The notes below the pieces were generated by a model. The model saw only the letters and a program-made list of their open reading frames with translations, did not search any database and was not told where the DNA came from. From contig NZ_CP133720.1 of the NCBI RefSeq assembly GCF_031326225.1, positions 2,728,001-2,792,000 on the forward strand: a stretch of DNA of 64,000 nt. The letters run 5' to 3'. Source of the stretch: Undibacterium cyanobacteriorum. GTDB lineage: Bacteria > Pseudomonadota > Gammaproteobacteria > Burkholderiales > Burkholderiaceae_D. A program made the position numbers and the translations under genes. Shown piece by piece: positions 27,302 to 36,208 of the stretch (its first letter is position 1; every line of letters begins with the position of its first letter).

Positions 27302-28240
27302 ATGAGGAAGAAAATGATGGCACCTCTAAAATCAACACATACTTACCGCAGCGTCGCTGCTTCACTGATCGGTTTGTTGAACATTTCTGAATTGAGCGCT
27401 CAGACCAGGCTGGAGGCAAGAATAGAAACACGAGCCAAGGCCAGAGCTGAGATTAGCGCGCAAGACGTGCAAGACTTGATCCGGGCCGATGGCGCAAACA
27501 CCCGCGCCGCGCTTTACCAAGTCACCAACTGCAAAGGCATCGCCGTCATTTCACACGGCGCGGGCGGCTCGGAATCGGGCTACAGTTACCTCGCCAAAGC
27601 ACTACAAGAACAAGCCTGGTTCACCGTCGTTCCCGGTCATCGAGAGAGTGGTATCCCAGCACTGCGACAACAAATGAATGGCAAAGGCATCAAAGCCGGC
27701 TTGGCAAATCTAATTACTGATGCCAGCGCCTACCGTGGTCGCTTCATGGATATCGAAGCTGCATTGGCTTATGCGCGTCAACACTGCCATACAGACACCA
27801 CGGTGTTAATTGGACATTCTATGGGGGCAGCCACCACCATGTTGCTTGCCGGAGCGCACAATAAGCTTGCACTGCAAGCTCCTTCACTCCCCTTCGACGC
27901 TTACGTCGCCATGTCGCCGCAAGGTGTCGGCAGCATTTTCCCCAGCCATGCGTGGTCTGGCATCAGCAAGCCCGTCATGACGATGACAGGCACCAAAGAT
28001 ACCGAGCTTGGCGGCTTGGCCTGGGAGACGCGTTTAGATCCCTTCAAAGACATGCAGCCTCCTTGCAAATGGAGTGCTGTGATCGATGGCGCAACGCACA
28101 TGAGCTTTAGTGGTATGACACGTGACAAACAAGAAAAAGAGTTGATCATCAGCACGACGCTGCATTTCTTAGATCAAATAAAAAACCGGCAGTGTTCACT
28201 GCCGGCGGTGATAGCGGGAATTGAAATCAAGTCCAAGTGA
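27302..28240 (+). CDS. Secreted alpha/beta hydrolase
   Basis: A 312-residue alpha/beta-hydrolase with an N-terminal signal-like segment (SVAASLIGLLNIS). The oxyanion region is ISHGAGGSESGY, the nucleophile elbow GHSMGAAT with serine near residue 177, and the acid and histidine lie in TGTKDTELGG and DGATHMSFSG. The arrangement resembles dienelactone-hydrolase or chlorophyllase-like esterases. ATG 27302 has AGGAAG 7 nt upstream. The last 20 codons contain the terminator hairpin of the convergent cytochrome gene (28186-28205). The substrate is unknown. Confidence 0.8.
   Translation: MRKKMMAPLKSTHTYRSVAASLIGLLNISELSAQTRLEARIETRAKARAEISAQDVQDLIRADGANTRAALYQVTNCKGIAVISHGAGGSESGYSYLAKALQEQAWFTVVPGHRESGIPALRQQMNGKGIKAGLANLITDASAYRGRFMDIEAALAYARQHCHTDTTVLIGHSMGAATTMLLAGAHNKLALQAPSLPFDAYVAMSPQGVGSIFPSHAWSGISKPVMTMTGTKDTELGGLAWETRLDPFKDMQPPCKWSAVIDGATHMSFSGMTRDKQEKELIISTTLHFLDQIKNRQCSLPAVIAGIEIKSK
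28186..28205 (-). terminator. Terminator of the cytochrome b561 gene, inside the opposing hydrolase CDS
   Basis: CCGGCAGTG and CACTGCCGG form a 9 bp stem with a 2 nt loop (or 8 bp with 4 nt). On the minus strand it is followed by six T residues (complement of 28180-28185). It lies 88 nt downstream of the minus-strand cytochrome gene and within codons near the end of the plus-strand hydrolase. Confidence 0.75.
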
Positions 28241-28293
28241 GTTCGGCAAACCATCAATCCAAGAACTTCATTCCTCCTTCACTCCTTTTGCCT

Positions 28294-28842
28294 TTAATCC
28301 ATTTTCCCACGCATACGCTGGAGCGTTTGATCTTTATCGATCACATGATGCTTCAGCGCACCGATCACATGCAAAGCAATCGCGAGGATCAAAATCCAAC
28401 CTATCACTTCGTGTGCCTCATGGGCGAAGTCTGCCAAACTTTCATTTACCGGAACTACTTCGCCTGGTTTGTCTGGCGAAGGATGCGCTGCCGCTAAGGG
28501 TATGCCAAATAATTCAAAGCCGTGCCCGCTCATTGATGAAAACACCATGCCTGAAATCGGCATCAAGAGCGTACCGAGCAATAAAGCATAATGCGTCAAC
28601 TTCGCTAAGATTTGCTCATACCTTGGATAGTCGCCGACTGGCTCCGGCCACCCTTCTTTGATACGCCACAGTACACGCGCCACGGCGACCGGAAAAATCA
28701 AAATACCGAAAGACTTATGCCAAGGGTACAGAGCCCAAGCATCTGTCTCCGCCATATAAATGCCTACCGCCAAGAGCACGATCATTGTCGCCGCAATAAT
28801 CCAATGCAGACTGATTGTGAGCTTACTGAGTCTTTGAATCGC
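28294..28842 (-). CDS. Cytochrome b561-family membrane protein
   Basis: A 182-residue protein with four hydrophobic helices. Histidines expected to bind two b-type haems are visible in LHWIIAATM, PWHKSFGIL, AHEAHEVIGW and IALHVIGALKHH. It belongs to the bacterial cytochrome b561/YceJ-type group, which pass electrons between quinol and periplasmic partners. ATG 28842 has AGAGGTGG upstream, which decides against the ATG at 28872. The pairing partner (often a YceI-like lipocalin) is not adjacent. Confidence 0.85.
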   Translation of the reverse strand, partial: AIQRLSKLTISLHWIIAATMIVLLAVGIYMAETDAWALYPWHKSFGILIFPVAVARVLWRIKEGWPEPVGDYPRYEQILAKLTHYALLLGTLLMPISGMVFSSMSGHGFELFGIPLAAAHPSPDKPGEVVPVNESLADFAHEAHEVIGWILILAIALHVIGALKHHVIDKDQTLQRMRGKMD

Positions 28843-28933
28843 CATTTCATCCACCTCTTCTTTCGCTATCAATTTTATTCAATTTTGATCAATCGTATTT
28901 ATGAACATGAGAACCTACGAACATACTTTCCCC

Positions 28934-29521
28934 TCAAAGATCATCGAGCCACACGAGTTGTGACCAACGCCGCTCCCATTGCTTCGTGAGACGCCTGATT
29001 GCGAAAGCTTCACGATCAAGGCAGGCAACATTACGTCGCACACACAGAGAAAACAAATCCTGCAAACCGTATGGAGCGTGAATTTTCACTTGACCACTCT
29101 CCTCCAAACTCACGCCCACGCAGGTTGCGATTTCAGGCCACGACGCTATCGCACTTATCAAATCAGGAAACGGAGAAATAGCACGCCCCAAATGTACTGC
29201 TAGCCATCGATGTACGTGGGCTTGATTCACGACATCCCATTCAAATTGAGGAAACGCATCGTGCATGTGGGCTCGTATCGCAGCATCATCGTCGCTTGAA
29301 CTCGGCGTATCATAATAGATAAGATCCCAATCAGGAACGTGGCTTGGCACCTTCATACCATGCAGTTCATCCCACACCAAGGCACGAATCGCACCGGCAC
29401 CGATCGCCCACGACGACAAATCCAATTTCTTGGCATGATCAAGCACCGCCATCATGGTGTCATGCTGATAGATTAAATCCAATAAGATTGCATGACATTC
29501 GCTCTCTGTAAGCAAACACTT
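28934..29521 (-). CDS. Nucleotidyltransferase-fold family protein
   Basis: A 195-residue protein of the small nucleotidyltransferase (NTP_transf_6-like) family. Motifs are WAIGAGAIRALVWDELHG, then the acidic PDWDLIYYD and a C-terminal AIRRLTKQWERRW. It appears to have the fold of nucleotidyltransferases with the two acidic residues in DWD. The target is not known. The start at 29521 is preferred because it matches the family N-terminus (MKCLLTESECHAILLD). Confidence 0.75.
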   Translation of the reverse strand, partial: KCLLTESECHAILLDLIYQHDTMMAVLDHAKKLDLSSWAIGAGAIRALVWDELHGMKVPSHVPDWDLIYYDTPSSSDDDAAIRAHMHDAFPQFEWDVVNQAHVHRWLAVHLGRAISPFPDLISAIASWPEIATCVGVSLEESGQVKIHAPYGLQDLFSLCVRRNVACLDREAFAIRRLTKQWERRWSQLVWLDDL

Positions 29522-29677
29522 CATAGACGATACGTTTAACGATTCTAAGGGACACATTTCAGATCATATCAAATCGACGTTGCCAAACAAGTATCTCCCT
29601 GTTACGAAGCAACTATGTGATCAATGCGGAAAAAGGCGTGACTAAGACTCAGAGCGCACAACAAATTCACGGGGCAA

Positions 29678-30976
29678 ATGATTTATACTCAAACGATGAA
29701 CTCTACCCAATCACCCACATCGTCAAACACCTTCGATTCGCTCACCGTGGAATGCGTGACTGCATCAAAGATCGTGAAGGTCCTCGCGATCAATTTACTG
29801 ATTTGGCTGAGCATTTGCACCATAGGCGCGGCTGGCAACTATCAAGACAATCTCCGCTTCGCCAATCAAGCTCATCACGCGCGCTCATTCGTCGAGGTTT
29901 GGTTAGCATGGTTGAATGGACACCTTCCCTTATTTATTCTCAGCAGTCTTCTTTATCTTAGCTTACTCTGGCGGCCCCGCTTGCTCGCGAATGCACGCGG
30001 TGTCGTCCGCACCTACTTGGTATTGGCGTGTCTCTTTTTCCCTTTACATATGCTGTACATTGCTATCCCGGCATGGCAGCGCAAAACGGGCGAACATTCA
30101 CTGGCGGGCCTGATTCAAGGAGTCATCGATCATGACAACTTCACTTGGTTTCTCGAATTCGCATGGTTTAGCGGTACCTTCGCCGTAACTCTTGCCGTGC
30201 GCATTTGGCATCTCAGTCAAAGCCGGGTGATACAACTGCAGCGCACTGAACAAAGTAATTTGGAACTCCGACTAGCGCTTGAAAAACAAAGGCTCATTAT
30301 TCTCCAACAACAGCTGGAGCCGCATTTTATCTTCAATGCATTGAATGCCATTAGTGCTTTAGTCAGACTCAAAGAGAGTAGCATCGCCTTGCACGGCATC
30401 CATCAACTCAGCGCATTACTGCGTTACGCTTTGCTCGCAAGTAAACGAAAATTCGTCACGCTCGACGAGGAAATGCGCTTTATCAGCGATTATCTTGGCC
30501 TACAAAAATTGCGCTACGGTGATCGACTTGAGTTTCAGTATGAGGGCTATGATGATCACTTCGACAGCTTCGCCCATATTGCATGCCCACCTCTACTCTT
30601 ACAACCGCTGATTGAAAATGCGCTACGCCATGACTTAGACTGTCACGACGAATGTGGTCGCATCACGATCCATTTCAGTACGATAGAATCTGCCAACACA
30701 AACGCTCTCAGACTGTGCGTACACAATACTCGAGGCCATCAAGTGGCGAGCAATCCCGGCACAGGTCTTGGCTTAGTACAAACCCAGGAGAGACTCGCGG
30801 CACTGTATGGATCGACTGCCCATATCGAAGTCGAAATGCAAGAGAAGTATTTCCAAGTGTGCCTCACCATTCCACTGATTTCGTATGATCCTGATGAGAC
30901 CGTGGTGGATGCTGACTTAATTTCAAATTCAGCCTCGAATTCAAATTCAGATTCAGACGCAAAAGAAAATGTCTAA
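29678..30976 (+). CDS. LytS/AlgZ-type sensor histidine kinase
   Basis: A 432-residue kinase of the His_kinase (LytS/AlgZ) family. The N-terminal half has four hydrophobic segments. A coiled region then leads to the phospho-acceptor His216 in LEPHFIFNALNAIS, and the ATPase part has PPLLLQPLIENALRHDL and GTGLGLVQTQERL. ATG 29678 has GGGG 4 nt upstream; ATG 29696 is the alternative. It overlaps the response regulator gene by 8 nt. The C-terminus is an unusual low-complexity serine/asparagine/aspartate tail. Confidence 0.9.
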   Translation: MIYTQTMNSTQSPTSSNTFDSLTVECVTASKIVKVLAINLLIWLSICTIGAAGNYQDNLRFANQAHHARSFVEVWLAWLNGHLPLFILSSLLYLSLLWRPRLLANARGVVRTYLVLACLFFPLHMLYIAIPAWQRKTGEHSLAGLIQGVIDHDNFTWFLEFAWFSGTFAVTLAVRIWHLSQSRVIQLQRTEQSNLELRLALEKQRLIILQQQLEPHFIFNALNAISALVRLKESSIALHGIHQLSALLRYALLASKRKFVTLDEEMRFISDYLGLQKLRYGDRLEFQYEGYDDHFDSFAHIACPPLLLQPLIENALRHDLDCHDECGRITIHFSTIESANTNALRLCVHNTRGHQVASNPGTGLGLVQTQERLAALYGSTAHIEVEMQEKYFQVCLTIPLISYDPDETVVDADLISNSASNSNSDSDAKENV

Positions 30977-31769
30977 ACCCATTCGATATCTGATTGTCGA
31001 CGATGAAATTCTGAGCCAACGCAATCTCAGCCAAGCCATCACTGAGCAGTCTTATTGGCAACCGCTTGGCACTGCCTCATCGGTGCCGCAAGCCCGAGAA
31101 ATCTTGACGCAAGACCTGCCTGACGTGATTTTTCTCGACATCCAAATGCCACGCGAATCAGGGCTGAGCTTGGCGAGAGAATTGATGGGCAGAGAGACGC
31201 CTCCCTTAATTGTCTTCGTCACCGCTTTTGATGAACATGCGATCGAAGCCTTCCGCCTCCACGCGCTAGACTACTTGCTCAAGCCCATCAATGATGTACA
31301 TCTCAGGCAAGCCATCGATCGCGCCGAACAAATGCTGCACTTTCAGCAGCAAGCCCATCTCGCACAATCGCTGCGTGAGATGTTTCAGGATGAATACAAG
31401 AACGACGAGCCAAGCACCGAACCCAGCAAAGCATTTTGGGAACACATCAGCATTCGTTCTATCGGACGTATCGATCGCGTCGCCGTGAAAGACATTGTGT
31501 GGGTAGAGGCACAAGGAAACTATGTGCTATTGCACTTGCGCGACGGTCGCATGATGTATCGTGCATCGATGTCGCAACTTGAGAAACATCTCGCCCCACA
31601 TGCCTTTATCAGAACCCACCGCAGCATCTTGGTGCGTACACATGAAATTAGTTCGCTGCAAGTGCTCGCCGATCATAGTTACGAGGCGGTCTTAAAGAAT
31701 CAAGTTCGCTTACCGATTAGCGAGCGTCATCTCGCAAAAGTCAAACAAGCTCTGAGCCAACCACAATAG
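30969..31769 (+). CDS. LytTR-family response regulator (AlgR-like)
   Basis: A 266-residue regulator. The receiver domain has Asp11/Asp12, the phospho-acceptor Asp57 (VIFLDIQMPRESG) and a conserved lysine in DYLLKPIND. The C-terminal LytTR DNA-binding domain spans about 160-260 (VKDIVWVEAQGNYVLLHL, AFIRTHRSILVR, LPISERHLAKVK). It is translationally coupled to the kinase gene. The 3' end overlaps the convergent DoxX-type gene by 29 nt. Targets are unknown. Confidence 0.92.
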   Translation: MSKPIRYLIVDDEILSQRNLSQAITEQSYWQPLGTASSVPQAREILTQDLPDVIFLDIQMPRESGLSLARELMGRETPPLIVFVTAFDEHAIEAFRLHALDYLLKPINDVHLRQAIDRAEQMLHFQQQAHLAQSLREMFQDEYKNDEPSTEPSKAFWEHISIRSIGRIDRVAVKDIVWVEAQGNYVLLHLRDGRMMYRASMSQLEKHLAPHAFIRTHRSILVRTHEISSLQVLADHSYEAVLKNQVRLPISERHLAKVKQALSQPQ

Positions 31770-32685
31770 TCGGATTTACATTCACGCGTTTCTTGAGCCT
31801 AGTTTGGTCAATTCCGCAAAGTAGCAAAATGACTGTTAATAACGCGACATATTCCATCCCATCTTTGTCACTCCCAGACACAATCCACCCTTGCTGTGCG
31901 TGATGAAAGACCAGTGCGAGGACGTTCAACGCAATCAAACAGAAATATGCGCAACGCTGATGACGACCTAATGCAATCGTTGTTAATGCAAGTCCTTGCA
32001 AGATCGTCGCTGCAATTGCGATCCAGGTCGGCTGCGGAAGAAAACTCGGCATTAAGAGCACCATATCCTGCACGCTGCCAGTAACGACTCTATGTACTAC
32101 GTGGATGGCTATCAAAATGAGCACTGTCCAACGCAATAACTGCCAACTGAGTACGGCTAATTTTGTAGCGCCGCCCACACTTCTTTCACCCTTCAAACCA
32201 GCAAGCGCATGATCAATCCCTACGCCCCTTGTCTGTGTTTGCTTAGCCAAGCTTGAAGCTAAACGTGGCCTCCAATACGACCGCCATGCAAAAATCCGAC
32301 TAGGCTGATAACGCAATCCGATTGCGAGAAAGCACATCACTAGGCAGACAGCATATTCAGCACCATTTTCTATACCGCCGCTTTGAAACCACCCGAAGCG
32401 TGAGTGATAAAAATAAATGGCGCAGGTGTAGATGATGGCAAAACCATAGCTCAAGATGCTCACAAAAAATCCTGAGGCGAGTAAGAGGCTGCCAAACAAT
32501 TCCATCGCTTGCAACACCAACACGAGAAAATATCCGGCAAAGATCTGCCCTTGCATATTTTCCGCAAACGTCAATACTGTTCCATCGAATAGACGATGCC
32601 AACCATGAACGCTGACGAGCAGCGCCAGGAAACAGCGCAACAATATCCAAAGGCGCTCTTCGTCGAAGGTCTTAGTCCAATGCAT
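31741..32685 (-). CDS. Membrane protein with two tandem DoxX-like modules
   Basis: A 314-residue integral membrane protein that appears to be an internal duplication. Both halves contain four hydrophobic helices: the first (about 20-135) has HGWHRLFDG and GGIENGAEYAVCL, the second (about 185-300) has VVHRVVTGSVQDM and SDKDGMEYVALL. The acidic G..E/DGxEYxxxL motif recurs in both halves. DoxX-type proteins are small four-helix membrane proteins of the terminal oxidase/redox class. ATG 32685 has AGGAG 8 nt upstream. The family call is tentative; the duplication is directly visible. Confidence 0.65.
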   Translation of the reverse strand: MHWTKTFDEERLWILLRCFLALLVSVHGWHRLFDGTVLTFAENMQGQIFAGYFLVLVLQAMELFGSLLLASGFFVSILSYGFAIIYTCAIYFYHSRFGWFQSGGIENGAEYAVCLVMCFLAIGLRYQPSRIFAWRSYWRPRLASSLAKQTQTRGVGIDHALAGLKGERSVGGATKLAVLSWQLLRWTVLILIAIHVVHRVVTGSVQDMVLLMPSFLPQPTWIAIAATILQGLALTTIALGRHQRCAYFCLIALNVLALVFHHAQQGWIVSGSDKDGMEYVALLTVILLLCGIDQTRLKKRVNVNPTIVVGSELV

Positions 32686-32907
32686 TTCGCTTACTCCTGA
32701 TCGAGGTGATTCGCTAAACTGCAATCACGATGACAAGAGTATGCACGAGCAAAAAATCGTGTTCAGTTACTTGGGATGAATGGACGCTCGAAAGTGATTA
32801 AGCGTCCAAACTACGTAGAAGCCGAGCGGCAAAGAAGTCAAAAGCAAGGCATGGGTAAGAAAACGTACTCACAATCCAAGTCGATTGTGAGCCTAGAAAA
32901 ATCTTAC

Positions 32908-33828
32908 TTATTCGTCAGAACGGCGCTGCGACTGTTTGAAGGTATAAGTTAGTCCAAGTACGAGCGATGGAGCAGTTTTCTTTCTGACCAATGGACTAGC
33001 CTGATTGGCGGCACCCTCGACCGTCTCGATTCGCAGTCCAGCAAGGAAACGCCAATCGCGATCAAATTGTTTCGAAATCGTGCTCGACAAACGCCACGTC
33101 AGTAGCCCAGATTGGGCCTGATAGGCTGGCCGATCTGCCAGTGCTTGATCGGGACGCACTGTGTAAAACACATCAGCAAAACTCTTATTCCCCCACACCG
33201 CAGAAATGCCGCTGGAATAGCGCCAACCAGAATCGAAACGATGGCTATGGCTCAGCTCCGGTTCAAATGTAAAACCACGTCGACGGAAACCATCACTGAC
33301 ATCAAAAACTGCACGCAATGGCAACTCTAAGCGCCAGCGCTCCGTCTCGTTGGGTTCATTCAAGTTCCAATTCAAACGTGGCCCAAATTCAACCATGTGG
33401 CCGATCGTTTCCATACCACGGCGCGCCAGCACCTTGTCCGAGCTCGAGCCTAAGGTGCCAGAAAATCCAATATCAAACTCAAAGCGCGGCGTCTTGACCG
33501 CTCTATAGCCGGTGCCGCCGCGCTCAACCCGTAAGTGCTCACCACGATAAAGAAAGTGCGGCACGATTAGGGCGCGACTAACGTAGGTATCAGAACCTGG
33601 ATAAGCCGTACGACTGAGGGCGAAGCCAGACACCCCCAACTCCCACAAAGGTAAAGATGCCTCGGGGCCGCGTACCCAATCCGAGCCACTTCCTTGCTGA
33701 CCTGCTTCTTCAGCCGCGGCATGCGTCGTCGAAGATGAAAGCAATTGCGCGTTTGCTGTGAGACTTATACCTGTCAACATCACAGAGGCCATCATCATGA
33801 AGCATTTCGAAAAAGATAAAGCGCGCAT
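32908..33828 (-). CDS. MipA/OmpV-family outer-membrane protein
   Basis: A 306-residue outer-membrane barrel with a signal peptide (ending SLTANA). Family motifs are WELGVSGFALSRTAYPGSD, VPHFLYRGEHLRVERGG and GYR, then repeated amphipathic strands ending LVLGLTYTFKQ. MipA/OmpV proteins were linked to murein scaffolding and to osmotic or porin-like roles. It lies alone with short flanking regions. Confidence 0.85.
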   Translation of the reverse strand: MRALSFSKCFMMMASVMLTGISLTANAQLLSSSTTHAAAEEAGQQGSGSDWVRGPEASLPLWELGVSGFALSRTAYPGSDTYVSRALIVPHFLYRGEHLRVERGGTGYRAVKTPRFEFDIGFSGTLGSSSDKVLARRGMETIGHMVEFGPRLNWNLNEPNETERWRLELPLRAVFDVSDGFRRRGFTFEPELSHSHRFDSGWRYSSGISAVWGNKSFADVFYTVRPDQALADRPAYQAQSGLLTWRLSSTISKQFDRDWRFLAGLRIETVEGAANQASPLVRKKTAPSLVLGLTYTFKQSQRRSDE

Positions 33829-34005
33829 AAACCTATCCTTTCATTCAGAGTATTTTCTCGGGTCGGAGATGTATTCAATGACGCGCACGATGAGAACGCC
33901 CAAACACCTCAGTTTGGCTTCAGTTTAGCCTAGTCTTGCATTTGCTGCAGGAAACTCTTTGGGCTAGGATTTTGACTCGAAATTTGAACCGATAGGACCG
34001 CCATG

Positions 34006-34524
34006 CTAGAGAGTGTATCGATAAAACTTCGAATCGATCGCCATGACAGGAAATGCGTTCGGCAAAGTCGACCGACCGATTTCGATAAAACCATGTTTTT
34101 CATAAAATCGATGCGCGGCGAGGAACTGGGCGGTCGTCCCCAAATAGATTTCGGCAATTTGATGCGTGCGCGCCCATTCGATGAGTGTTTGCAAAAGCAT
34201 CGCTGCAACGCCATGCTCTCTTCCTCGAAATTCCTTTGCCACAAACATTTTGCGCAAAGCCGCTTGTTGATGGCCAATATCGAGCAAAGCAATACTGCCG
34301 ACGACCTGACCACAATACTCAGCAAACCAAAAATTACCTGCCCCGTTTTGATAGAACTGTTCAATATTTTGCAGGTCCGGTTGGTCGACTAAGGTGATTG
34401 GAATGCCATATTCTTCGCTTTGTATCGAGACGATCATCGCGCCGATAGAATCAGTGTACGGAGCCTCAAATGCTCTCACTTCGGGTTTTTCTGTGGGTTT
34501 CACTGCGGGTTTTACTTCGAACAT
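34006..34524 (-). CDS. GNAT-family N-acetyltransferase
   Basis: A 172-residue GNAT protein. The acetyl-CoA-binding region reads LRKMFVAKEFRGREHGVAAM, with the R/Q-x-x-G-x-G/A motif (RGREHGVA), and a later AHRFYEKHGFIEI matches the C-terminal arm. The N-terminal 25 residues are lysine/proline-rich. ATG 34524 is chosen as the start; an ATG at 34566 would extend it. The substrate is unknown. Confidence 0.85.
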   Translation of the reverse strand: MFEVKPAVKPTEKPEVRAFEAPYTDSIGAMIVSIQSEEYGIPITLVDQPDLQNIEQFYQNGAGNFWFAEYCGQVVGSIALLDIGHQQAALRKMFVAKEFRGREHGVAAMLLQTLIEWARTHQIAEIYLGTTAQFLAAHRFYEKHGFIEIGRSTLPNAFPVMAIDSKFYRYTL

Positions 34525-34572
34525 CAATTGTCTATCGCCTTTCCGTATTAAACTAAACCAAATCAAACAAAC

Positions 34573-35103
34573 TCAATTCAATTGAAATTCCTGCACCACC
34601 TGCCAAGCACAGTTTGGATATTGTTCTATCCACGCTATCTTAGAAAATTCAATCGAAAAGTGTTGTGGCAATGTTGAAAAATCCAAACTCTGATTGGCGT
34701 CGGTGCACGGATTTCGAGGGTGCGCCAAGGTGATATGTGGAGCCATACGGCGCACTTGAGGTGGCGCCGATATTGGTGTTGATGGTGGTAATAAGAGGAG
34801 TTGTCGTAAGCGCTGATACGCTGCCTCGCCATCGACACAATCAAGAAAGATTCCATGCCCATCGCCACGCCGCGCAGCGCCAAAACGTAAAGACAAAGGA
34901 AAAACTCCCTGATGCGCGTTTCGTGAAAGTTGGTGCAAACGCTCCACAATACTTGTCATCTCAAGTAACTCATCGTCTCGGCACAAAGTCACATGCGAAG
35001 CAATCAAGTTGGCTTGAACGGGATCAAGAATCGCCCGACATTGATCAAGCTGAGCGCACATAGGCGGCGGTACAAATAAGCTAAGTTGACGACGAATGTG
35101 CAT
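34573..35103 (-). CDS. 2'-5' RNA ligase/cyclic phosphodiesterase family protein
   Basis: A 176-residue 2H-phosphoesterase-fold protein. Two HxT motifs define the catalytic site: SHVTLC near residue 38 and PHITLAH near residue 123. This family hydrolyses 2',3'-cyclic phosphates on RNA ends and ligates in vitro with low activity. It lies 48 nt upstream of the GNAT gene on the same strand and may be co-transcribed. Confidence 0.85.
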   Translation of the reverse strand: MHIRRQLSLFVPPPMCAQLDQCRAILDPVQANLIASHVTLCRDDELLEMTSIVERLHQLSRNAHQGVFPLSLRFGAARRGDGHGIFLDCVDGEAAYQRLRQLLLLPPSTPISAPPQVRRMAPHITLAHPRNPCTDANQSLDFSTLPQHFSIEFSKIAWIEQYPNCAWQVVQEFQLN

Positions 35104-35180
35104 ACCTGCGCTTCAGCAATCATGGATGTAAAGAGGTCGCCATCAGGATCTACTGCCCCGTATGAGCTGTTACCCGCTAA

Positions 35181-35567
35181 CTATTGACCTGCGGGAGGTT
35201 GCCACAACTCGATTTTATTTCCTTCGGGATCAATTACCCAACCGAATTTGCCGTATTCGGAATCATCGACTTTATCGAGTACTTCGCACCCCTCTTCACG
35301 CAGAGCCGCTAACAAGGCATGCAAATCGTCAACTCGATAATTGATCATGAAAGGCGCTTGGCTTGGAGAAAAATGATCTGTCTCAGCACTACCAATTGAC
35401 CACACCGTCGTGCCGCCGCAAGCTTGCCCATTCTCGTCGCTCCAAGAAAAGGCTGTGCCGCCCCACACTTGCACATCGATACCCAAATGACGTTGATACC
35501 ATGCGCGCAATGCAGGTGCATCTTTGGCTTTGAAAAAGATCCCACCGATTCCAGTCACTCGTTTCAT
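35181..35567 (-). CDS. VOC-superfamily (glyoxalase-like) protein
   Basis: A 128-residue single-module vicinal oxygen chelate protein. The start VTGIGGIFFKAKDAPALRAWYQ and LGIDVQVWGG, the central NYRVDDLHALLAALREEGCEV, and the end GWVIDPEGNKIELWQPP are classic family signatures. Substrate cannot be assigned; possible roles are aldehyde detoxification or resistance-type binding. Confidence 0.88.
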   Translation of the reverse strand: MKRVTGIGGIFFKAKDAPALRAWYQRHLGIDVQVWGGTAFSWSDENGQACGGTTVWSIGSAETDHFSPSQAPFMINYRVDDLHALLAALREEGCEVLDKVDDSEYGKFGWVIDPEGNKIELWQPPAGQ

Positions 35568-35597
35568 ACGTTTCCCCTCTTAAAGTTCTTCATAGAC

Positions 35598-35975
35598 TCA
35601 AGTCTGCAATGCCAAATACAGGCTTGAACTTAACAACACCACAAGGACTGGCACCCACAGACGCCGTTCGCGTTTGCTTGGTGTCGCAGAATTCGCGACC
35701 ACACCCAAGGCACAATACGCGACGACGATCCAAATTCCTTTTTGCGACCATTCCGACCATGCCTGCATCGCAACGCCAGCGCGGGCTAAGGCAATCCCCA
35801 CGAAGAACGCAATAATGAAGATGGAAATTACTGGAATTAGTCTTACCCTTGCCGGTAAAGCGCCACGCCACTTTCCACCTAGCGTCCACTCGCCCCAAGG
35901 TGCACCGAACACCAAGGCGAGTTGAAACAAAATGACGAATACACTAAGAGCAGTAAACACAATTGCGGCAAACAT
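35598..35975 (-). CDS. Small membrane protein of unknown function
   Basis: A 125-residue protein with four predicted hydrophobic helices (start MFAAIVFTALSVF; then VRLIPVISIFIIAFFVG, GIWIVVAYCALGVV and LWVPVLVVLLSS). GAPWGEWTLGGKWRG after helix 1 is a conserved-looking glycine/tryptophan loop. No family is assigned. Confidence 0.7.
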   Translation of the reverse strand: MFAAIVFTALSVFVILFQLALVFGAPWGEWTLGGKWRGALPARVRLIPVISIFIIAFFVGIALARAGVAMQAWSEWSQKGIWIVVAYCALGVVANSATPSKRERRLWVPVLVVLLSSSLYLALQT

Positions 35976-36094
35976 GAACTTATCCCTCTAACTCGTTTCA
36001 GCATCCTGCACATAGCAGGTGCAGACATCTTAGTAGGAATGTTAAGGGAGTATGGCAGATCTGACTAGGCTTTTGGTCACACTAGGCACATAAA

Positions 36095-36164
36095 CAATCC
36101 CACTTACGCAATCCCACTTAGGCAATCCCACTTAGTCAATCCCACTTACGCAATCCCATTCAAG
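36095..36164. repeat. Five 14 bp tandem repeats
   Basis: Units of CAATCCCACTTACG with small changes run in direct tandem (36095, 36109, 36123, 36137, 36151), the last one diverged. They lie in the 233 nt region between the small membrane protein gene and the end of the cyclodipeptide synthase gene. No gene is visible in the region. Confidence 0.8.
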
Positions 36165-36208
36165 AAATCAATGATCTCATTTGAAAAAGATATGCCGCAA
36201 AAACTTGT

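Noticed and set aside
33930..34364. 144-codon frame overlapping the GNAT gene in another phase
   Set aside because: The GNAT frame has clear acetyl-CoA binding motifs; this one has none and reads cysteine/serine-rich sequence.
36095..36164. Possible CRISPR array
   Set aside because: Repeat units are 14 bp and directly adjacent with no spacers; no cas gene is in the window.
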